A stretch of DNA of 64,000 bases from Rhodoplanes serenus (GTDB lineage Bacteria; Pseudomonadota; Alphaproteobacteria; Rhizobiales; Xanthobacteraceae), in contig CAMDFO010000010.1 of the NCBI GenBank assembly GCA_945897515.1, positions 28,775 to 92,774 of the forward strand, written 5' to 3'. Below are positions 49,283-60,226 of this stretch, in pieces (within the stretch, counting starts at the first letter, position 1; each line of letters opens with the position of its first letter). Below the pieces are notes generated by a model. That model saw only the letters and a program-made list of their open reading frames with translations. It was not told the origin of the DNA and searched no databases. A program made the position numbers and the translations under genes.

Positions 49283-49358
49283 TGGTGGAGCCAGGCGGGA
49301 TCGAACCGCCGACCTCCTGAATGCCATTCAGGCGCTCTCCCAGCTGAGCTATGGCCCC
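49283..49358 (-). tRNA. tRNA-Ala(GGC)
   Basis: 76 nt with encoded CCA. Acceptor GGGGCCA / TGGCTCC, D-loop AGCTGGGAGA, anticodon stem CTGAA/TTCAG around TGGCA with anticodon GGC, and T-arm GGCGGTTCGATCCCGCC. Confidence 0.97.
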
Positions 49359-49430
49359 GAACCATGATGACCGGCAGGTTGGGCCCCGCCGGGACGGCCC
49401 TGATATAGATCAGGGCCGGTCTCAAGTCTC

Positions 49431-49865
49431 CTATTCATCCTCGTGCGCTTCACCGATGATATCGGTGACGTCGTCGTCGCCTTCTTCCTGCTCTTCGATG
49501 AAGGCGGCGTCGTCGAGGGTCTCGTCGGCTTCGATTTCCACGTCGTCGCCGTCCGGCGCATCCGGATCGCCGACCTTCTTGCCCGAGGCCTCGGCATCGG
49601 CGTCCTCGAGCGAGACGAACTCGGCGTCCTTGCTCTCGGCTGCCTCGTCCTCCGCTTCCTTGGCGCGCGCGGCCAATGCTGCGGCGGACGCCGCGGCTGC
49701 GGCGGCTGCGGCGGCAGCATCAGGCCGGCCGCGCGACGTCGGCGGCGGTGCGATCGGGACAACCTGACCGGTATACGGTGAGATCACCGGATCCTTGCCT
49801 AGGTCGTAGAACTTGCGGCCTGTCTCAGGACAGATACGCTTCGTGCCGAGCTCAGATTTTGCCAC
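49431..49865 (-). CDS. TIGR02300 family acidic protein
   Basis: 144 aa from GTG 49865. The N-terminal zinc-ribbon-like '[31 protein letters not shown]' is the family hallmark. An alanine tract (~50-65) and a very acidic tail rich in Asp/Glu follow. Function unknown. Divergent from aroA, next to tRNA-Ala. Confidence 0.88.
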   Translation of the reverse strand: MAKSELGTKRICPETGRKFYDLGKDPVISPYTGQVVPIAPPPTSRGRPDAAAAAAAAAASAAALAARAKEAEDEAAESKDAEFVSLEDADAEASGKKVGDPDAPDGDDVEIEADETLDDAAFIEEQEEGDDDVTDIIGEAHEDE

Positions 49866-50012
49866 GGTCGGAATCCTTGGGACATCCGGGAAGCCAAAAA
49901 AGTGGGGTTTCCCTTGGCCGCTGGCAAGGCCGCTGTCAATAGCGTCTCGCCGGAGCGTGTCCCTCATGCTAGGACCCAGCGCCTCATCAATGCTCTTGCA
50001 GGAACCTTTGCC

Positions 50013-51350
50013 GTGAGCCACTCCGCGCCCGCTTTGCCGCTGACCGCCCGCCGCGCCGGCGCGCTGACTGGCCGCGTGCGGGTGCCTGGCGACAAGTCGA
50101 TCTCGCAGCGTTCGTTGATTCTGGGCGCCATGGCGGTTGGTGAAACCAAGATCATGGGCCTGCTGGAAGGCGAAGATGTTTTCAACACCGGCAAGGTGAT
50201 GCAGGCGCTCGGCGCCAGCGTGGAGCGAATCGGCGAGGGTGCCTGGCGCGTGCTGGGTGTGGGCGTCGGAGGATTCGCCCAGCCGTCCGCGCCACTCTAC
50301 TTCGGCAATTCCGGCACCGGATGCCGCCTGGTCATGGGCGCGGTTGCCGGCTGCCCGATCCAGGCGGTGTTCGACGGGGACGCCAGCCTGCGCACACGGC
50401 CGATGCGGCGCATCCTCGACCCATTGGAGCTCATGGGCGCGCGCACCAGTGACGGTGCCGAGGGCGGCCGGCTGCCGGTGACGGTGCACGGCGCGGTCGA
50501 CCCGATGCCGATCGAATACGAGTCGCCAGTGCCGTCGGCGCAGGTCAAGTCGGCGGTGCTGCTGGCGGGACTGGCAGCGCCCGGCGCGACCACGGTGATC
50601 GAGAACGAGGCCACCCGCGACCACACCGAGAAGATGCTGGCGCATTTCGGAGCCAAGTTGAAGATTTCCGCGCACGGCGACCACGGCCGGCGCATCACCT
50701 TGGAGGGTCAGCCGGAGCTCGAAGCCGCGCCCGTAACGGTGCCGGCCGACCCGTCATCCGCCGCGTTCCCGATGGTGGCGGCGCTGATCGCGCCCGGTTC
50801 GGAGGTGATCCTCGACGGCGTGATGACCAATCCGCTGCGCGCCGGTCTGCTGACCTGCCTGCGTGAGATGGGGGCCTCGATCGAGGTGCTGGCGTCGCGC
50901 AACGAGGGCGGCGAGGACGTCGCCGACCTGCGCGTGCGCGCCTCGGCGCTCAAGGGCATCGACGTACCGGCCGCGCGCGCGCCCTCCATGATCGACGAAT
51001 ATCCGATCCTCGCGGTCGCGGCGTCGTTTGCCGAAGGCGTCACGCGGATGCGCGGCTTGAAGGAACTGCGCGTCAAGGAATCCGACCGGCTCGCGGGCAC
51101 CGCCGAGATGCTGCGCGTCAACGGCGTCGCGGTCGAGATCGAGGGCGACGACCTGATCGTGCACGGCAAGGGCCGCGCCGCCGGTGGCGGGCTGGTCGCC
51201 ACCCACATGGACCATCGCATCGCCATGGCGGCGCTGGTGTTCGGCGTCGCAACCGAACAGCCGGTGCGGGTCGACGACATGGGCTTCATCGCCACCAGCT
51301 TTCCCGGATTTGTCGATATGATGCGGTCGCTTGGCGCCGACCTTTCATGA
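50013..51350 (+). CDS. aroA: 3-phosphoshikimate 1-carboxyvinyltransferase, class II
   Basis: 445 aa from GTG 50013 (AGGA upstream). Shikimate-pathway enzyme joining shikimate-3-phosphate and PEP. '[16 protein letters not shown]' (K28), '[19 protein letters not shown]', '[10 protein letters not shown]', 'RDHTEKML' and '[19 protein letters not shown]' align along the whole length with Agrobacterium CP4-type enzymes. In the PEP loop it reads GNSGTG, with Gly101 where CP4 has Ala100. Its stop overlaps the cmk start (ATGA). Confidence 0.96.
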   Translation: MSHSAPALPLTARRAGALTGRVRVPGDKSISQRSLILGAMAVGETKIMGLLEGEDVFNTGKVMQALGASVERIGEGAWRVLGVGVGGFAQPSAPLYFGNSGTGCRLVMGAVAGCPIQAVFDGDASLRTRPMRRILDPLELMGARTSDGAEGGRLPVTVHGAVDPMPIEYESPVPSAQVKSAVLLAGLAAPGATTVIENEATRDHTEKMLAHFGAKLKISAHGDHGRRITLEGQPELEAAPVTVPADPSSAAFPMVAALIAPGSEVILDGVMTNPLRAGLLTCLREMGASIEVLASRNEGGEDVADLRVRASALKGIDVPAARAPSMIDEYPILAVAASFAEGVTRMRGLKELRVKESDRLAGTAEMLRVNGVAVEIEGDDLIVHGKGRAAGGGLVATHMDHRIAMAALVFGVATEQPVRVDDMGFIATSFPGFVDMMRSLGADLS

Positions 51351-51973
51351 TCATCGCCATCGATGGACCGGCTGCGTCCGGCAAGGGCACGCTCGGCAAG
51401 CGCCTCGCCGCTCATTACAAGCTGCGGCATCTCGACACCGGCCTGCTGTACCGCGCGGTGGCCAAGGCGCTGCTCGACGCCGGCCATCCGCCCAGCGACC
51501 GCGCGCGCGCGATCGCGGCGGCGCAGGCGATCGACCCGGCACGCTTCGACGAGGCCGCGCTCAAGCAATACGAGGTCGGCGAAGCCGCCTCCGTGGTCTC
51601 CGCGATCCCCGAGGTGCGCGCCGCGCTGTTCAATCTGCAGCAGGAGTTCGCCGCAGCGCCCCCCGGCGCTGTACTGGACGGCCGCGATATCGGCACGGTG
51701 ATCTGCCCCAACGCCGAGGTGAAGATCTTCGTCACCGCCTCGGCCGAACAGCGGGCGAGGCGGCGGACCCTCGAACTCCAGGGCCGGGGCGAGCGCGCCG
51801 ACGAGGCCGCGGTGCTCGCCGACATCCTGGCGCGGGACCAGCGCGACCGGTCGCGGGCGGCCGCCCCCCTGCTGCAAGCGGCGGATGCGCACTTGCTGGA
51901 TACGACACATTTGGATATAGACGCGGCGTTCCGGGCTGCCGTTGCCATCGTTGAGGCCGCTCGAGCGGGTTGA
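51347..51973 (+). CDS. cmk: Cytidylate kinase
   Basis: 208 aa. P-loop '[19 protein letters not shown]' (~3-21), '[14 protein letters not shown]' and '[24 protein letters not shown]' are typical. Phosphorylates CMP/dCMP. Coupled to aroA and followed by rpsA, a widely conserved order. Confidence 0.96.
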   Translation: MIIAIDGPAASGKGTLGKRLAAHYKLRHLDTGLLYRAVAKALLDAGHPPSDRARAIAAAQAIDPARFDEAALKQYEVGEAASVVSAIPEVRAALFNLQQEFAAAPPGAVLDGRDIGTVICPNAEVKIFVTASAEQRARRRTLELQGRGERADEAAVLADILARDQRDRSRAAAPLLQAADAHLLDTTHLDIDAAFRAAVAIVEAARAG

Positions 51974-52198
51974 GGGTGCGTATGCCCTCGATTTTGGGCC
52001 AAAACCCTCGCTTTGCCGCGGAATCATGCGGCTTCCCGGACATCAACATGTCCCGACCGTTCGGATGATCGGGCCGGACCGCCGGAGCCCTCCCTTTGGG
52101 GAGGCTCCTGTGGCGCCAAGGATCGCGGGGTCCTTGGCCCGAACGGATTTTGGGGCGGAGCTTAACTCGAGCCGCCGGTCGTCCCGTCAGGAGATTAC

Positions 52199-53917
52199 AT
52201 GGCCACTGCTGCTGCTGCCGCGCCGTCGCGCGAAGATTTCGCCCAGATGCTCGAAGAGTCCTTCGCAGCGGGCGCGCCCCAGGAAGGGGCAGTCGTTAAG
52301 GGTATCGTTGTCGGCATCGAAAAAGACATGGCCGTCATCGACGTCGGAGCGAAGACCGAAGGCCGCGTCGCGATTCGCGAATTCCAGGGCCCCGGCCGCC
52401 AGAACGAAATCAAGATCGGCGACACCGTCGAGGTCTATCTCGAACGCGTCGAGAACGCGCTCGGCGAGGCTGTCCTGTCACGCGACAAGGCGCGCCGCGA
52501 GGAGAGCTGGGGCAAGCTCGAAACGGCGTTCAAGAACAACGAAAAGGTCACCGGCGTCATCTTCAACCAGGTCAAGGGCGGCTTCACCGTCGATCTGGAT
52601 GGAGCGGTGGCGTTCCTGCCGCGCTCGCAGGTCGACATCCGGCCGATCCGCGACGTCACCCCGCTGATGAACGTCAATCAGCCGTTCCAGATTCTGAAGA
52701 TGGATCGCCGCCGCGGCAACATCGTGGTGTCGCGCCGCACCGTGCTGGAAGAGACCCGCGCCGAGCAGCGCCAGGAGCTGGTGCAGAACCTCGAAGAGGG
52801 TCAGGTCATCGACGGCGTGGTCAAGAACATCACCGACTACGGTGCGTTCGTGGACCTCGGCGGCATCGACGGCCTGCTGCACGTCACCGACATCGCATGG
52901 CGGCGCGTCAATCACCCGACCGAGGTGCTCAACATCGGGCAGTCGGTGAAGGTGAAGATCATCAAGATCAACCACGAGACTCACCGCATCTCGCTCGGCA
53001 TGAAGCAATTGCTCGACGATCCGTGGCAGGGCATCGAGGCCAAGTTCCCGGTCGGCACCCGCTTCAAGGGCCGCGTCACCAACATCACCGACTACGGCGC
53101 ATTCGTCGAACTGGAGCCGGGCATCGAAGGCCTGATCCACGTTTCCGAAATGTCGTGGACCAAGAAGAACGTGCACCCCGGCAAGATCGTCTCCACCTCG
53201 CAAGAGGTCGAGGTTCAGATCCTCGAAGTCGATCCGGTCAAGCGGCGCATTTCGCTCGGTCTCAAGCAGACCATGCGCAACCCGTGGGAGGTCTTCGTCG
53301 AGAAGTATCCGCCGGGCAGCAACGTCGAAGGCGAGGTCAAGAACAAGACCGAGTTCGGCCTGTTCCTCGGGCTCGACGGCGACGTGGACGGCATGGTCCA
53401 CCTCTCCGATCTCGACTGGAAGCGTCCGGGCGAGCAGGTCATCGAGGAGTTCAAGAAGGGCGACAAGGTCCAGGCGCAAGTGCTCGACGTCGATGTCGAG
53501 AAGGAGCGCATCTCCTTGGGCATCAAGCAGCTCCAGGGCGATCCGATGGACACTGCTGCCGCCGGCGATCTGAAGAAGAACGCCGTCGTCACCACCGAGG
53601 TGCTCGAGGTGAAGGAGTCCGGCATCGACGTGAAGATCGTCGACACCGATCTCGTCGCCTTCATCAAGCGATCGGAACTGGCTCGCGACCGCAACGATCA
53701 GCGTTCCGACCGCTTCCAGGTCGGCCAGAAGGTCGACGCCCGCGTCACCCTGTTCGACCGTCGTGCCTCGAAGGTGCAACTGTCGATCAAGGCGCTCGAA
53801 ATGCACGAAGAGAAGGAGGCCATCGCGCAATACGGCTCCTCCGACTCCGGCGCGACGCTGGGCGACATCCTCGGCACTGCGCTCAAGCGCAAGGGCGAGG
53901 AAGCCGACAAGGAGTAA
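52199..53917 (+). CDS. rpsA: 30S ribosomal protein S1
   Basis: 572 aa with six S1 (OB-fold) domains; the repeats 'VVKNITDYGAFVDLGGIDGLLHVTDIAW' and 'RVTNITDYGAFVELEPGIEGLIHVSEMSW' mark domains 3 and 4. It brings mRNA to the 30S subunit. Start 52199 follows CAGGAGATTAC. The 225-bp leader after cmk is long enough for self-regulation by S1; no structure was confirmed. Confidence 0.97.
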   Translation: MATAAAAAPSREDFAQMLEESFAAGAPQEGAVVKGIVVGIEKDMAVIDVGAKTEGRVAIREFQGPGRQNEIKIGDTVEVYLERVENALGEAVLSRDKARREESWGKLETAFKNNEKVTGVIFNQVKGGFTVDLDGAVAFLPRSQVDIRPIRDVTPLMNVNQPFQILKMDRRRGNIVVSRRTVLEETRAEQRQELVQNLEEGQVIDGVVKNITDYGAFVDLGGIDGLLHVTDIAWRRVNHPTEVLNIGQSVKVKIIKINHETHRISLGMKQLLDDPWQGIEAKFPVGTRFKGRVTNITDYGAFVELEPGIEGLIHVSEMSWTKKNVHPGKIVSTSQEVEVQILEVDPVKRRISLGLKQTMRNPWEVFVEKYPPGSNVEGEVKNKTEFGLFLGLDGDVDGMVHLSDLDWKRPGEQVIEEFKKGDKVQAQVLDVDVEKERISLGIKQLQGDPMDTAAAGDLKKNAVVTTEVLEVKESGIDVKIVDTDLVAFIKRSELARDRNDQRSDRFQVGQKVDARVTLFDRRASKVQLSIKALEMHEEKEAIAQYGSSDSGATLGDILGTALKRKGEEADKE

Positions 53918-53944
53918 TCGCCAATCGATTTGGCGTGAAATACG

Positions 53945-53978
53945 ACCCCCGGGCTAACCCCCGGGGGTTTCATTTTTC
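53945..53978 (+). terminator. rpsA terminator
   Basis: Nine-base perfect stem ACCCCCGGG (53945-53953) with CCCGGGGGT (53960-53968), 6-nt loop, then TTTCATTTTT. Similar stem to the dnaK terminator. Confidence 0.85.
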
Positions 53979-54103
53979 CGGCACAATGTTCCGGCTGGTG
54001 CGTGACCGGTGCGACTTTCGGGCCGTACCGGCATCGGCATTCGCGCTAAGATCGCCGAGAACGGCTACACTACAGTTCGAATCAAACTCGAAGGACCAAC
54101 ACC

Positions 54104-55087
54104 ATGTCGCTCGATGCGGATCACATCGTCGATCGCCGCCGTATGCGGCGCAAGTTGACGTTCTGGCGCGTCGTTACCGTGCTGGTTGCCATTGTCGCCG
54201 TGGTTGGCGCCGCTTTCGTCCTGACCAAGGGGCCGTCGGATCTCGTGGCCGGCCCGGGTGGGTCGATCGCGCGCGTCCAGATCGAGGGGCTGATCCGCGC
54301 CAACCGGCAACGCAGCGAGGCGCTCGAACAGCTCGGAAAATCCAGCGCCAAGGCCGTGATCGTGCATATCAACAGCCCGGGCGGCACCGTCGCAGGCTCC
54401 GAGCAGCTCCATGACTCGCTGCTCAAGCTCAAGGGCCAGAAGCCGCTGGTGGTGGTGATCGACGGGCTGGCGGCGTCGGGCGGCTATATCGCGGCGATGG
54501 CGTCGGACCACATCGTGGCGCAGCAAAGCTCCATCGTCGGCTCGATCGGCGTGATCTTCCAATATCCGAACGTCGGCGAGCTGCTGAAGACCATCGGCGT
54601 CAAGGTCGAGGAGGTGAAGTCCTCCCCGCTCAAGGCCGCGCCCAGCGGCTACGAACCCACGAGCCCGGAGGCGCGTGCGGCGCTCGAGGCGCTGGTGATG
54701 GATTCCTATGGCTGGTTCAAGGGCATGGTCGCCGACCGCCGCAAGCTGGAAGGCGGGGCGCTGGACAAGGTTTCCGACGGCCGGGTGTTCTCCGGCCGGC
54801 AGGCCCTGGAGCTGAAGCTGGTCGACGCGCTCGGCCACGAGGAGACCGCCCTCGATTGGCTCGCCAAAACCAGCAGCATCGATCCGAAAACGCCGGTCCG
54901 CGACTATCGGCTGCAGCCACGGTTCAGCGACCTGCCGTTCCTGCACGTCGCGGCGGTCGGCCTGTTCGATGCGATCGGCCTGACGGCGTTCGCCAGGCGG
55001 CTGGAGGACTGGGGCATGCTGCAGGCGGTCGAGCGACTGAACCTTGACGGTCTGTTGGCGCTTTGGCACCCTCCGGCTTCCAATTGA
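54104..55087 (+). CDS. sppA: Signal peptide peptidase SppA
   Basis: 327 aa, one N-terminal membrane anchor (~21-41) and a periplasmic serine protease domain. Ser125 in 'GLAASGGYIAAMASD' and Lys177 in 'KSSPLKAAPSG' form the Ser-Lys dyad. It digests cleaved signal peptides in the inner membrane. This is the short 36K-type form with one protease domain. Confidence 0.92.
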   Translation: MSLDADHIVDRRRMRRKLTFWRVVTVLVAIVAVVGAAFVLTKGPSDLVAGPGGSIARVQIEGLIRANRQRSEALEQLGKSSAKAVIVHINSPGGTVAGSEQLHDSLLKLKGQKPLVVVIDGLAASGGYIAAMASDHIVAQQSSIVGSIGVIFQYPNVGELLKTIGVKVEEVKSSPLKAAPSGYEPTSPEARAALEALVMDSYGWFKGMVADRRKLEGGALDKVSDGRVFSGRQALELKLVDALGHEETALDWLAKTSSIDPKTPVRDYRLQPRFSDLPFLHVAAVGLFDAIGLTAFARRLEDWGMLQAVERLNLDGLLALWHPPASN

Positions 55088-55126
55088 TGCTGCGGGCATT
55101 TTCGGCCTGAGCGGGGGCGGCGAAAG

Positions 55127-55423
55127 ATGATCAAGTCCGAGCTTGTCCAGCGCATTTCCGCGGCCAATCCGCACCTGTATCAGCGCGACGTCGAAAACAT
55201 CGTCAACGCCATCCTCAACGAGATCACCGGCGCGCTCGCCCGCGGCGATCGCGTCGAGCTGCGCGGGTTCGGTGCGTTCTCGGTAAAGAACCGGCCGGCC
55301 CGCACCGGCCGCAATCCGCGAACCGGCGCGCATGTTTCGGTGTCGCAGAAGTCCGTGCCGTTCTTCAAGACCGGCAAGGAGATGCGCGAGCGGCTCAACA
55401 AGGACGGCACCGGCGCTGCGTAG
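55127..55423 (+). CDS. ihfB: Integration host factor beta subunit
   Basis: 98 aa. '[33 protein letters not shown]' and the DNA-bending arm '[21 protein letters not shown]' (with the intercalating Pro) are diagnostic of IhfB rather than HU. It bends DNA, including at sigma-54 promoters. Confidence 0.96.
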   Translation: MIKSELVQRISAANPHLYQRDVENIVNAILNEITGALARGDRVELRGFGAFSVKNRPARTGRNPRTGAHVSVSQKSVPFFKTGKEMRERLNKDGTGAA

Positions 55424-55451
55424 TCTGCTGGCGTGTTGTGCGCGCAATTTG

Positions 55452-55544
55452 CCGTCATGGCCGGGCTTGTCCCGGCCATCCACGTCTTTAGGATCGAAAT
55501 ACTTCTCCAAGACGTGGATGCCCGGCACAAAGCCGGGCATGGCG
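55452..55544. repeat. Two-hairpin palindromic repeat, copy 4
   Basis: CCGTCATGGCCGGGCTTGTCCCGGCC arm first and GCCCGGCACAAAGCCGGGCATGGC second, so oriented opposite to copies 1 and 3. Inner pairing CCACGTCTT / AAGACGTGG. Between ihfB and the LapA-like gene. Confidence 0.88.
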
Positions 55545-55561
55545 AGTAAGAGACCTGATCG

Positions 55562-55915
55562 ATGCTCCGTAAGATCATCACCGCGCTGATCCTGGTTCCG
55601 ATCGCCCTTGCGATCATCATGTTCGCGGTGGCGAACCGGCAGATCATCACGGTGACGTTCGATCCGTTCGATTCCACCAATCCGGCCTTCGCGCTCACCA
55701 TGCCGCTGTTCATGCTGGTGTTCGTGCTGGTCGGGCTTGGCGTGCTGATCGGTGGCGCCGCCGCCTGGCTGCGGCAGCACAAGTGGCGCACCCGCGCCCG
55801 CCGCGCGGAAGCCGAGGCTCGGCAACTGCGTGACGAGTTTGCCGCCCAGCGCGCCCGGCCGGTCCTGTCGCCGACCGCGGAATCGCCGCCGGTCATCATT
55901 CCGCCGGCGGCGTAG
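55562..55915 (+). CDS. LapA-like (DUF1049) membrane protein
   Basis: 117 aa, two membrane helices (~5-24 and ~45-68) and a coiled-coil, basic cytoplasmic tail (~70-97). 'ANRQIITVTFDPFD' is the DUF1049 signature. E. coli LapA works with LapB on LPS synthesis control; a similar role is inferred only. Confidence 0.8.
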   Translation: MLRKIITALILVPIALAIIMFAVANRQIITVTFDPFDSTNPAFALTMPLFMLVFVLVGLGVLIGGAAAWLRQHKWRTRARRAEAEARQLRDEFAAQRARPVLSPTAESPPVIIPPAA

Positions 55916-55916
55916 C

Positions 55917-55961
55917 GCATGATCCCGAAAAGTGGGAACCGGCTTTCGGATAAGATCATGC
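55917..55961. repeat. GCATGATC...GATCATGC hairpin repeat
   Basis: Ends GCATGATC and GATCATGC are perfect inverted repeats. The inside 'CCCGAAAAGTGGGAACCGGCTTTCGG' can form a second hairpin. A sequence of this type is frequent in Bradyrhizobium-like genomes by my recollection. It sits just upstream of the GTG start of the next gene. Confidence 0.7.
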
Positions 55962-55974
55962 GCACGGGCATAAA

Positions 55975-56925
55975 GTGAGAGTGATCACCGAAACCGATAT
56001 CGCCCGCGTGCTCACTCATGAGGCGCTGGTCGACGCGCTCGACGCGGCGTTCCGCGCCGACATCACCGTGCCGGACAAGATCATCCATTTCATCCCGCAG
56101 CCCTCAGGCGGCGAGGCCAAGGCCATCCTGATGCCGGCCTGGAGCAATGCCGGCGAGCGCTTCATCGGCTGCAAGCTCATCAATGTGTTTCCCGAGAACA
56201 ACAAGATCGGAAAGCCGTCCGTGCTGGGCAGCTACGTGCTGATGTCGGGCGACACCGGAGAGCCGCTGGCGGCCATGGACGGCGCAGCGCTCACCGCGTG
56301 GCGCACCGCCGCTGCTTCCGCGCTTGCGGCGCGCTATCTGGCGCGCGAGGACGCCTCGCATCTGCTGATGGTCGGCGCCGGCGTGCTCGCGCCACATCTC
56401 ATTCGCGCGCATTCGGCGGTGCGTCCGATCAAGCAGGTGACGCTGTGGAACCGCACGCGCTCGCGCGCGGTCGCGACCGCGTTTGCGCTCTCCGCCGCCG
56501 GCATCGAGCCGGTCATTGCCGACGATCTCGAAACCGCGGTGCGTGGGGCCGACATCGTGTCGTGCGCGACGCTGTCGAGCGCGCCGCTGGTGCACGGCGC
56601 CTGGCTCAAGAAAGGCGCGCATCTCGACCTGGTCGGCGCCTTCACGCTGAAGACCCGCGAGGCCGACGACGAAGCGATCCGCCGCGCCCGGGTCTATGTC
56701 GATTCCCGCGCCGCCGCTCCCAAGGGTTCCGGCGACATCGCCATCCCGCTTCGGAAGAAGGTCATCGGCCTGAAGGATATCCAGGGCGACCTGTTCGAGC
56801 TCTGCCGGGGAACCGTGAAGGGTCGCAGGCGCAAGGACGAGATCACGCTGTTCAAGTCCACCGGCGTGGCCATCGAGGACTTGGCCGCCGCGATGCTGGT
56901 GTGGAAGCGGGTTAACGCGGCATAG
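55975..56925 (+). CDS. Ornithine cyclodeaminase/mu-crystallin family protein
   Basis: 316 aa, GTG start. The NAD-binding core 'LLMVGAGVLAPHLIRAHSAVRP' (~130-151) has a Gly-rich loop, and 'MDGAALTAWRTAAASALAARYLAR' (~101-124) is the family dimer/substrate segment. Members act as ornithine cyclodeaminase, alanine or ketimine reductases; substrate not determinable here. It precedes trpF. Confidence 0.88.
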   Translation: MRVITETDIARVLTHEALVDALDAAFRADITVPDKIIHFIPQPSGGEAKAILMPAWSNAGERFIGCKLINVFPENNKIGKPSVLGSYVLMSGDTGEPLAAMDGAALTAWRTAAASALAARYLAREDASHLLMVGAGVLAPHLIRAHSAVRPIKQVTLWNRTRSRAVATAFALSAAGIEPVIADDLETAVRGADIVSCATLSSAPLVHGAWLKKGAHLDLVGAFTLKTREADDEAIRRARVYVDSRAAAPKGSGDIAIPLRKKVIGLKDIQGDLFELCRGTVKGRRRKDEITLFKSTGVAIEDLAAAMLVWKRVNAA

Positions 56926-57006
56926 CGTGGTCTTCCGGGGGCCCCCGCGGCCTTTTGGGTGACGGATCGAAGCCGCCGGTGTAGAAGAGCGCCAAAAGCG
57001 GAACCC

Positions 57007-57683
57007 ATGTCCCTTCTCGTCAAAATTTGCGGTCTCAAGACCCCCGACGCGCTCGACGCGGCGCTGGATGCCGGCGCCGACATGGTCGGTTTCGTGTTTT
57101 TTCCGCCGTCGCCGCGCAACCTGGGGGCCGAGGCCGCCCGCGCGCTGGGCGAACAGGTGCGGGGCCGTGCCCGGAAGGTGGCACTGTCGGTCGATGCCAC
57201 CGATACGGAGCTCGCCCTCGCCATCGAGGCGCTCAAGCCGGACATGCTGCAGCTTCACGGCAAGGAAACACCCGAGCGCGTCGCGGTGGTGCGCACGCGC
57301 TTCGGATTGCCGGTGATGAAGGCGCTGCCGATCGAGCAGAAATCCGACCTTTCGCCGGTCCGGCTCTACGCCAATGTCGCCGACCGCATCCTGTTCGACG
57401 CGCGTGCGCCGCGCGAGGCCACCCGGCCGGGCGGGCTCGGCAAGGCGTTCGACTGGCGGCTGCTGGAAGACCTCGACCTGCCGGTGCCGTTCATGCTGTC
57501 GGGCGGACTGGATGCCGGCAATATCGCTGAGGCGCTGCGGATCACGCGCGCGCCGTCGGTCGATGTCTCGTCGGGCGTCGAGCGCGCACCGGGTGAGAAA
57601 GACCCGGACAAGATCTACGCCTTCGTGCGTGCGGCGCGCGACGCCGAACGCAAGCTTGCCGCATCGAAAATTCCGAGCCGCGT

Positions 57684-57687
<4 letters not shown>
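57007..57687 (+). CDS. trpF: Phosphoribosylanthranilate isomerase
   Basis: 226 aa TIM barrel. '[17 protein letters not shown]' (catalytic Cys in KICGL), '[14 protein letters not shown]' and '[25 protein letters not shown]' are typical. Third step of tryptophan synthesis from anthranilate. Start 57007; its stop overlaps the trpB ATG (ATGA). Confidence 0.96.
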
Positions 57688-58900
<1,213 letters not shown>

Positions 58901-58901
<1 letters not shown>

Positions 58902-59173
58902 TGTGGGGGCCGTTTGCCTGGTGGAACGGTCTCGGCCGGCAGAAGCGCGTCGGCTGGCTGATCATCGCCGTATCGGTGTTCTACATCCTGTATTTCCTCA
59001 AGGGCCGGCTGTTCACAGCCGGCGACCCGATCGCGCGCAAGGAATGGGTCTATTTTTTCCTGTCGTTTGCGGGCGTGATGCTGGGAACGATCAACGTGCG
59101 CATGGCCGAGATGCGAGAGCGCCGGCAGGGCCTGCTCCCGCTCGGCGACCCGAACCGGCACCCGAAGAAATGA
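58901..59173 (+). CDS. Small membrane protein between trpB and trpA
   Basis: 90 aa. ATG overlaps the trpB stop (TGATG) and its own stop overlaps the trpA start (ATGA), so it is fully embedded in the translationally coupled operon. Two hydrophobic helices (~18-36 and ~49-63) and basic, Met/Arg-rich ends ('[13 protein letters not shown]'). No family is recognised. Confidence 0.75.
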
Positions 59174-60006
59174 CCACACGCATCGACACACGTTTCGCGG
59201 ACCTCAAGCGCGAAGGCCGCGCCGGTCTCGTCACCTTCATCATGGCGGGCGATCCCGATCCGAAAACCTCGCTCGCGATCGTCAAGGCGCTGCCCAAGGC
59301 CGGCGCCGACGTGATCGAGATCGGCATGCCGTTCACCGATCCGATGGCCGACGGACCGGCGATCCAGGCGGCAGGCTTGCGCGCGCTCAACGCCGGCCAG
59401 GACATGAAGAAGACGCTCGATCTGGTGCGCGCGTTCCGCAAGGACGACGCCGCGACCCCGATCGTGCTGATGGGCTACTACAATCCGATCTACATCTACG
59501 GCGTGCCGCGCTTCCTCAAAGACGCCAAATCCGTGGGCGTCGACGGCCTCATCATCGTCGACCTCCCGCCCGAGGAGGACGACGAGCTCTGCCTGCCGGC
59601 GCTGAAGGCGGGATTGAACTTCATCCGCCTCGCGACGCCAACGACCGACGACAAGCGGCTCCCGGCGGTGCTCGCGAACACCTCGGGCTTCGTCTATTAC
59701 GTCTCGATCACGGGTATCACCGGCGCCGCCGCGCCCGACGCTGCCAAGGTCGGGCCGGCGGTCGCCCGCATCAAGCGCCACACCAAGCTTCCCGTGGCGG
59801 TCGGCTTCGGCGTCCGCACTGCGCAGCAGGTGCGCGCCCTCGCGGCCGGCGCGGAGGCTGTGGTGGTGGGCTCTGCGCTGGTCAGCGTCGTGAAGGACAG
59901 CCTCGACAAGACCGGCAAGGCGACGGCGAAAACCGTGAAGGCGGTGGCCGGATTGGTTAGCGAATTGGCAACCGGCGTGCGTGGGGGCAAGCGTGGGCCG
60001 AAGTAA
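59170..60006 (+). CDS. trpA: Tryptophan synthase alpha subunit
   Basis: 278 aa TIM barrel cleaving indole-3-glycerol phosphate. Catalytic Glu in '[21 protein letters not shown]' (~47-67, including Asp in TDPMADGP), '[10 protein letters not shown]', and '[13 protein letters not shown]' with 'VVVGSALV' phosphate site. A ~15-aa basic extension follows the barrel. Confidence 0.97.
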   Translation: MTTRIDTRFADLKREGRAGLVTFIMAGDPDPKTSLAIVKALPKAGADVIEIGMPFTDPMADGPAIQAAGLRALNAGQDMKKTLDLVRAFRKDDAATPIVLMGYYNPIYIYGVPRFLKDAKSVGVDGLIIVDLPPEEDDELCLPALKAGLNFIRLATPTTDDKRLPAVLANTSGFVYYVSITGITGAAAPDAAKVGPAVARIKRHTKLPVAVGFGVRTAQQVRALAAGAEAVVVGSALVSVVKDSLDKTGKATAKTVKAVAGLVSELATGVRGGKRGPK

Positions 60007-60018
60007 GCCACATACTCG

Positions 60019-60133
60019 CTGTCATGCCCGGGCTTGACCCGGGCATCCATGAGACGGTGCAGCGAGGACTGATCGTACGAAGGGTGTTCCGCGAAAGACC
60101 GTTTGGATTGCCGGGTCAAGCCCGGCAATGACA
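60019..60133. repeat. Palindromic repeat pair between trpA and accD
   Basis: Hairpin 1 GCCCGGGCTTGACCCGGGC (60025-60043) and hairpin 2 GCCGGGTCAAGCCCGGC (from ~60109), 63 bp apart with unrelated sequence between. The outer arms CTGTCATGCCC and GGCAATGACA are related to those of copies 1-4. A third short remnant, GGTCCGGCCATGACGG, lies at ~60203-60218, just before accD. Confidence 0.8.
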
Positions 60134-60226
60134 ACCGCGAGCGATGGCTTGGTCCTTCATGCCATTGCCATTATATGGTCGTAGACGCGGGTGGCTGGAC
60201 AGGTCCGGCCATGACGGAGCTAACCG

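Noticed and set aside
49682..49730. GCGGC-type simple repeat as a genuine microsatellite locus
   Set aside because: It only encodes the alanine tract of the TIGR02300 protein, with mixed codons; expected low complexity.
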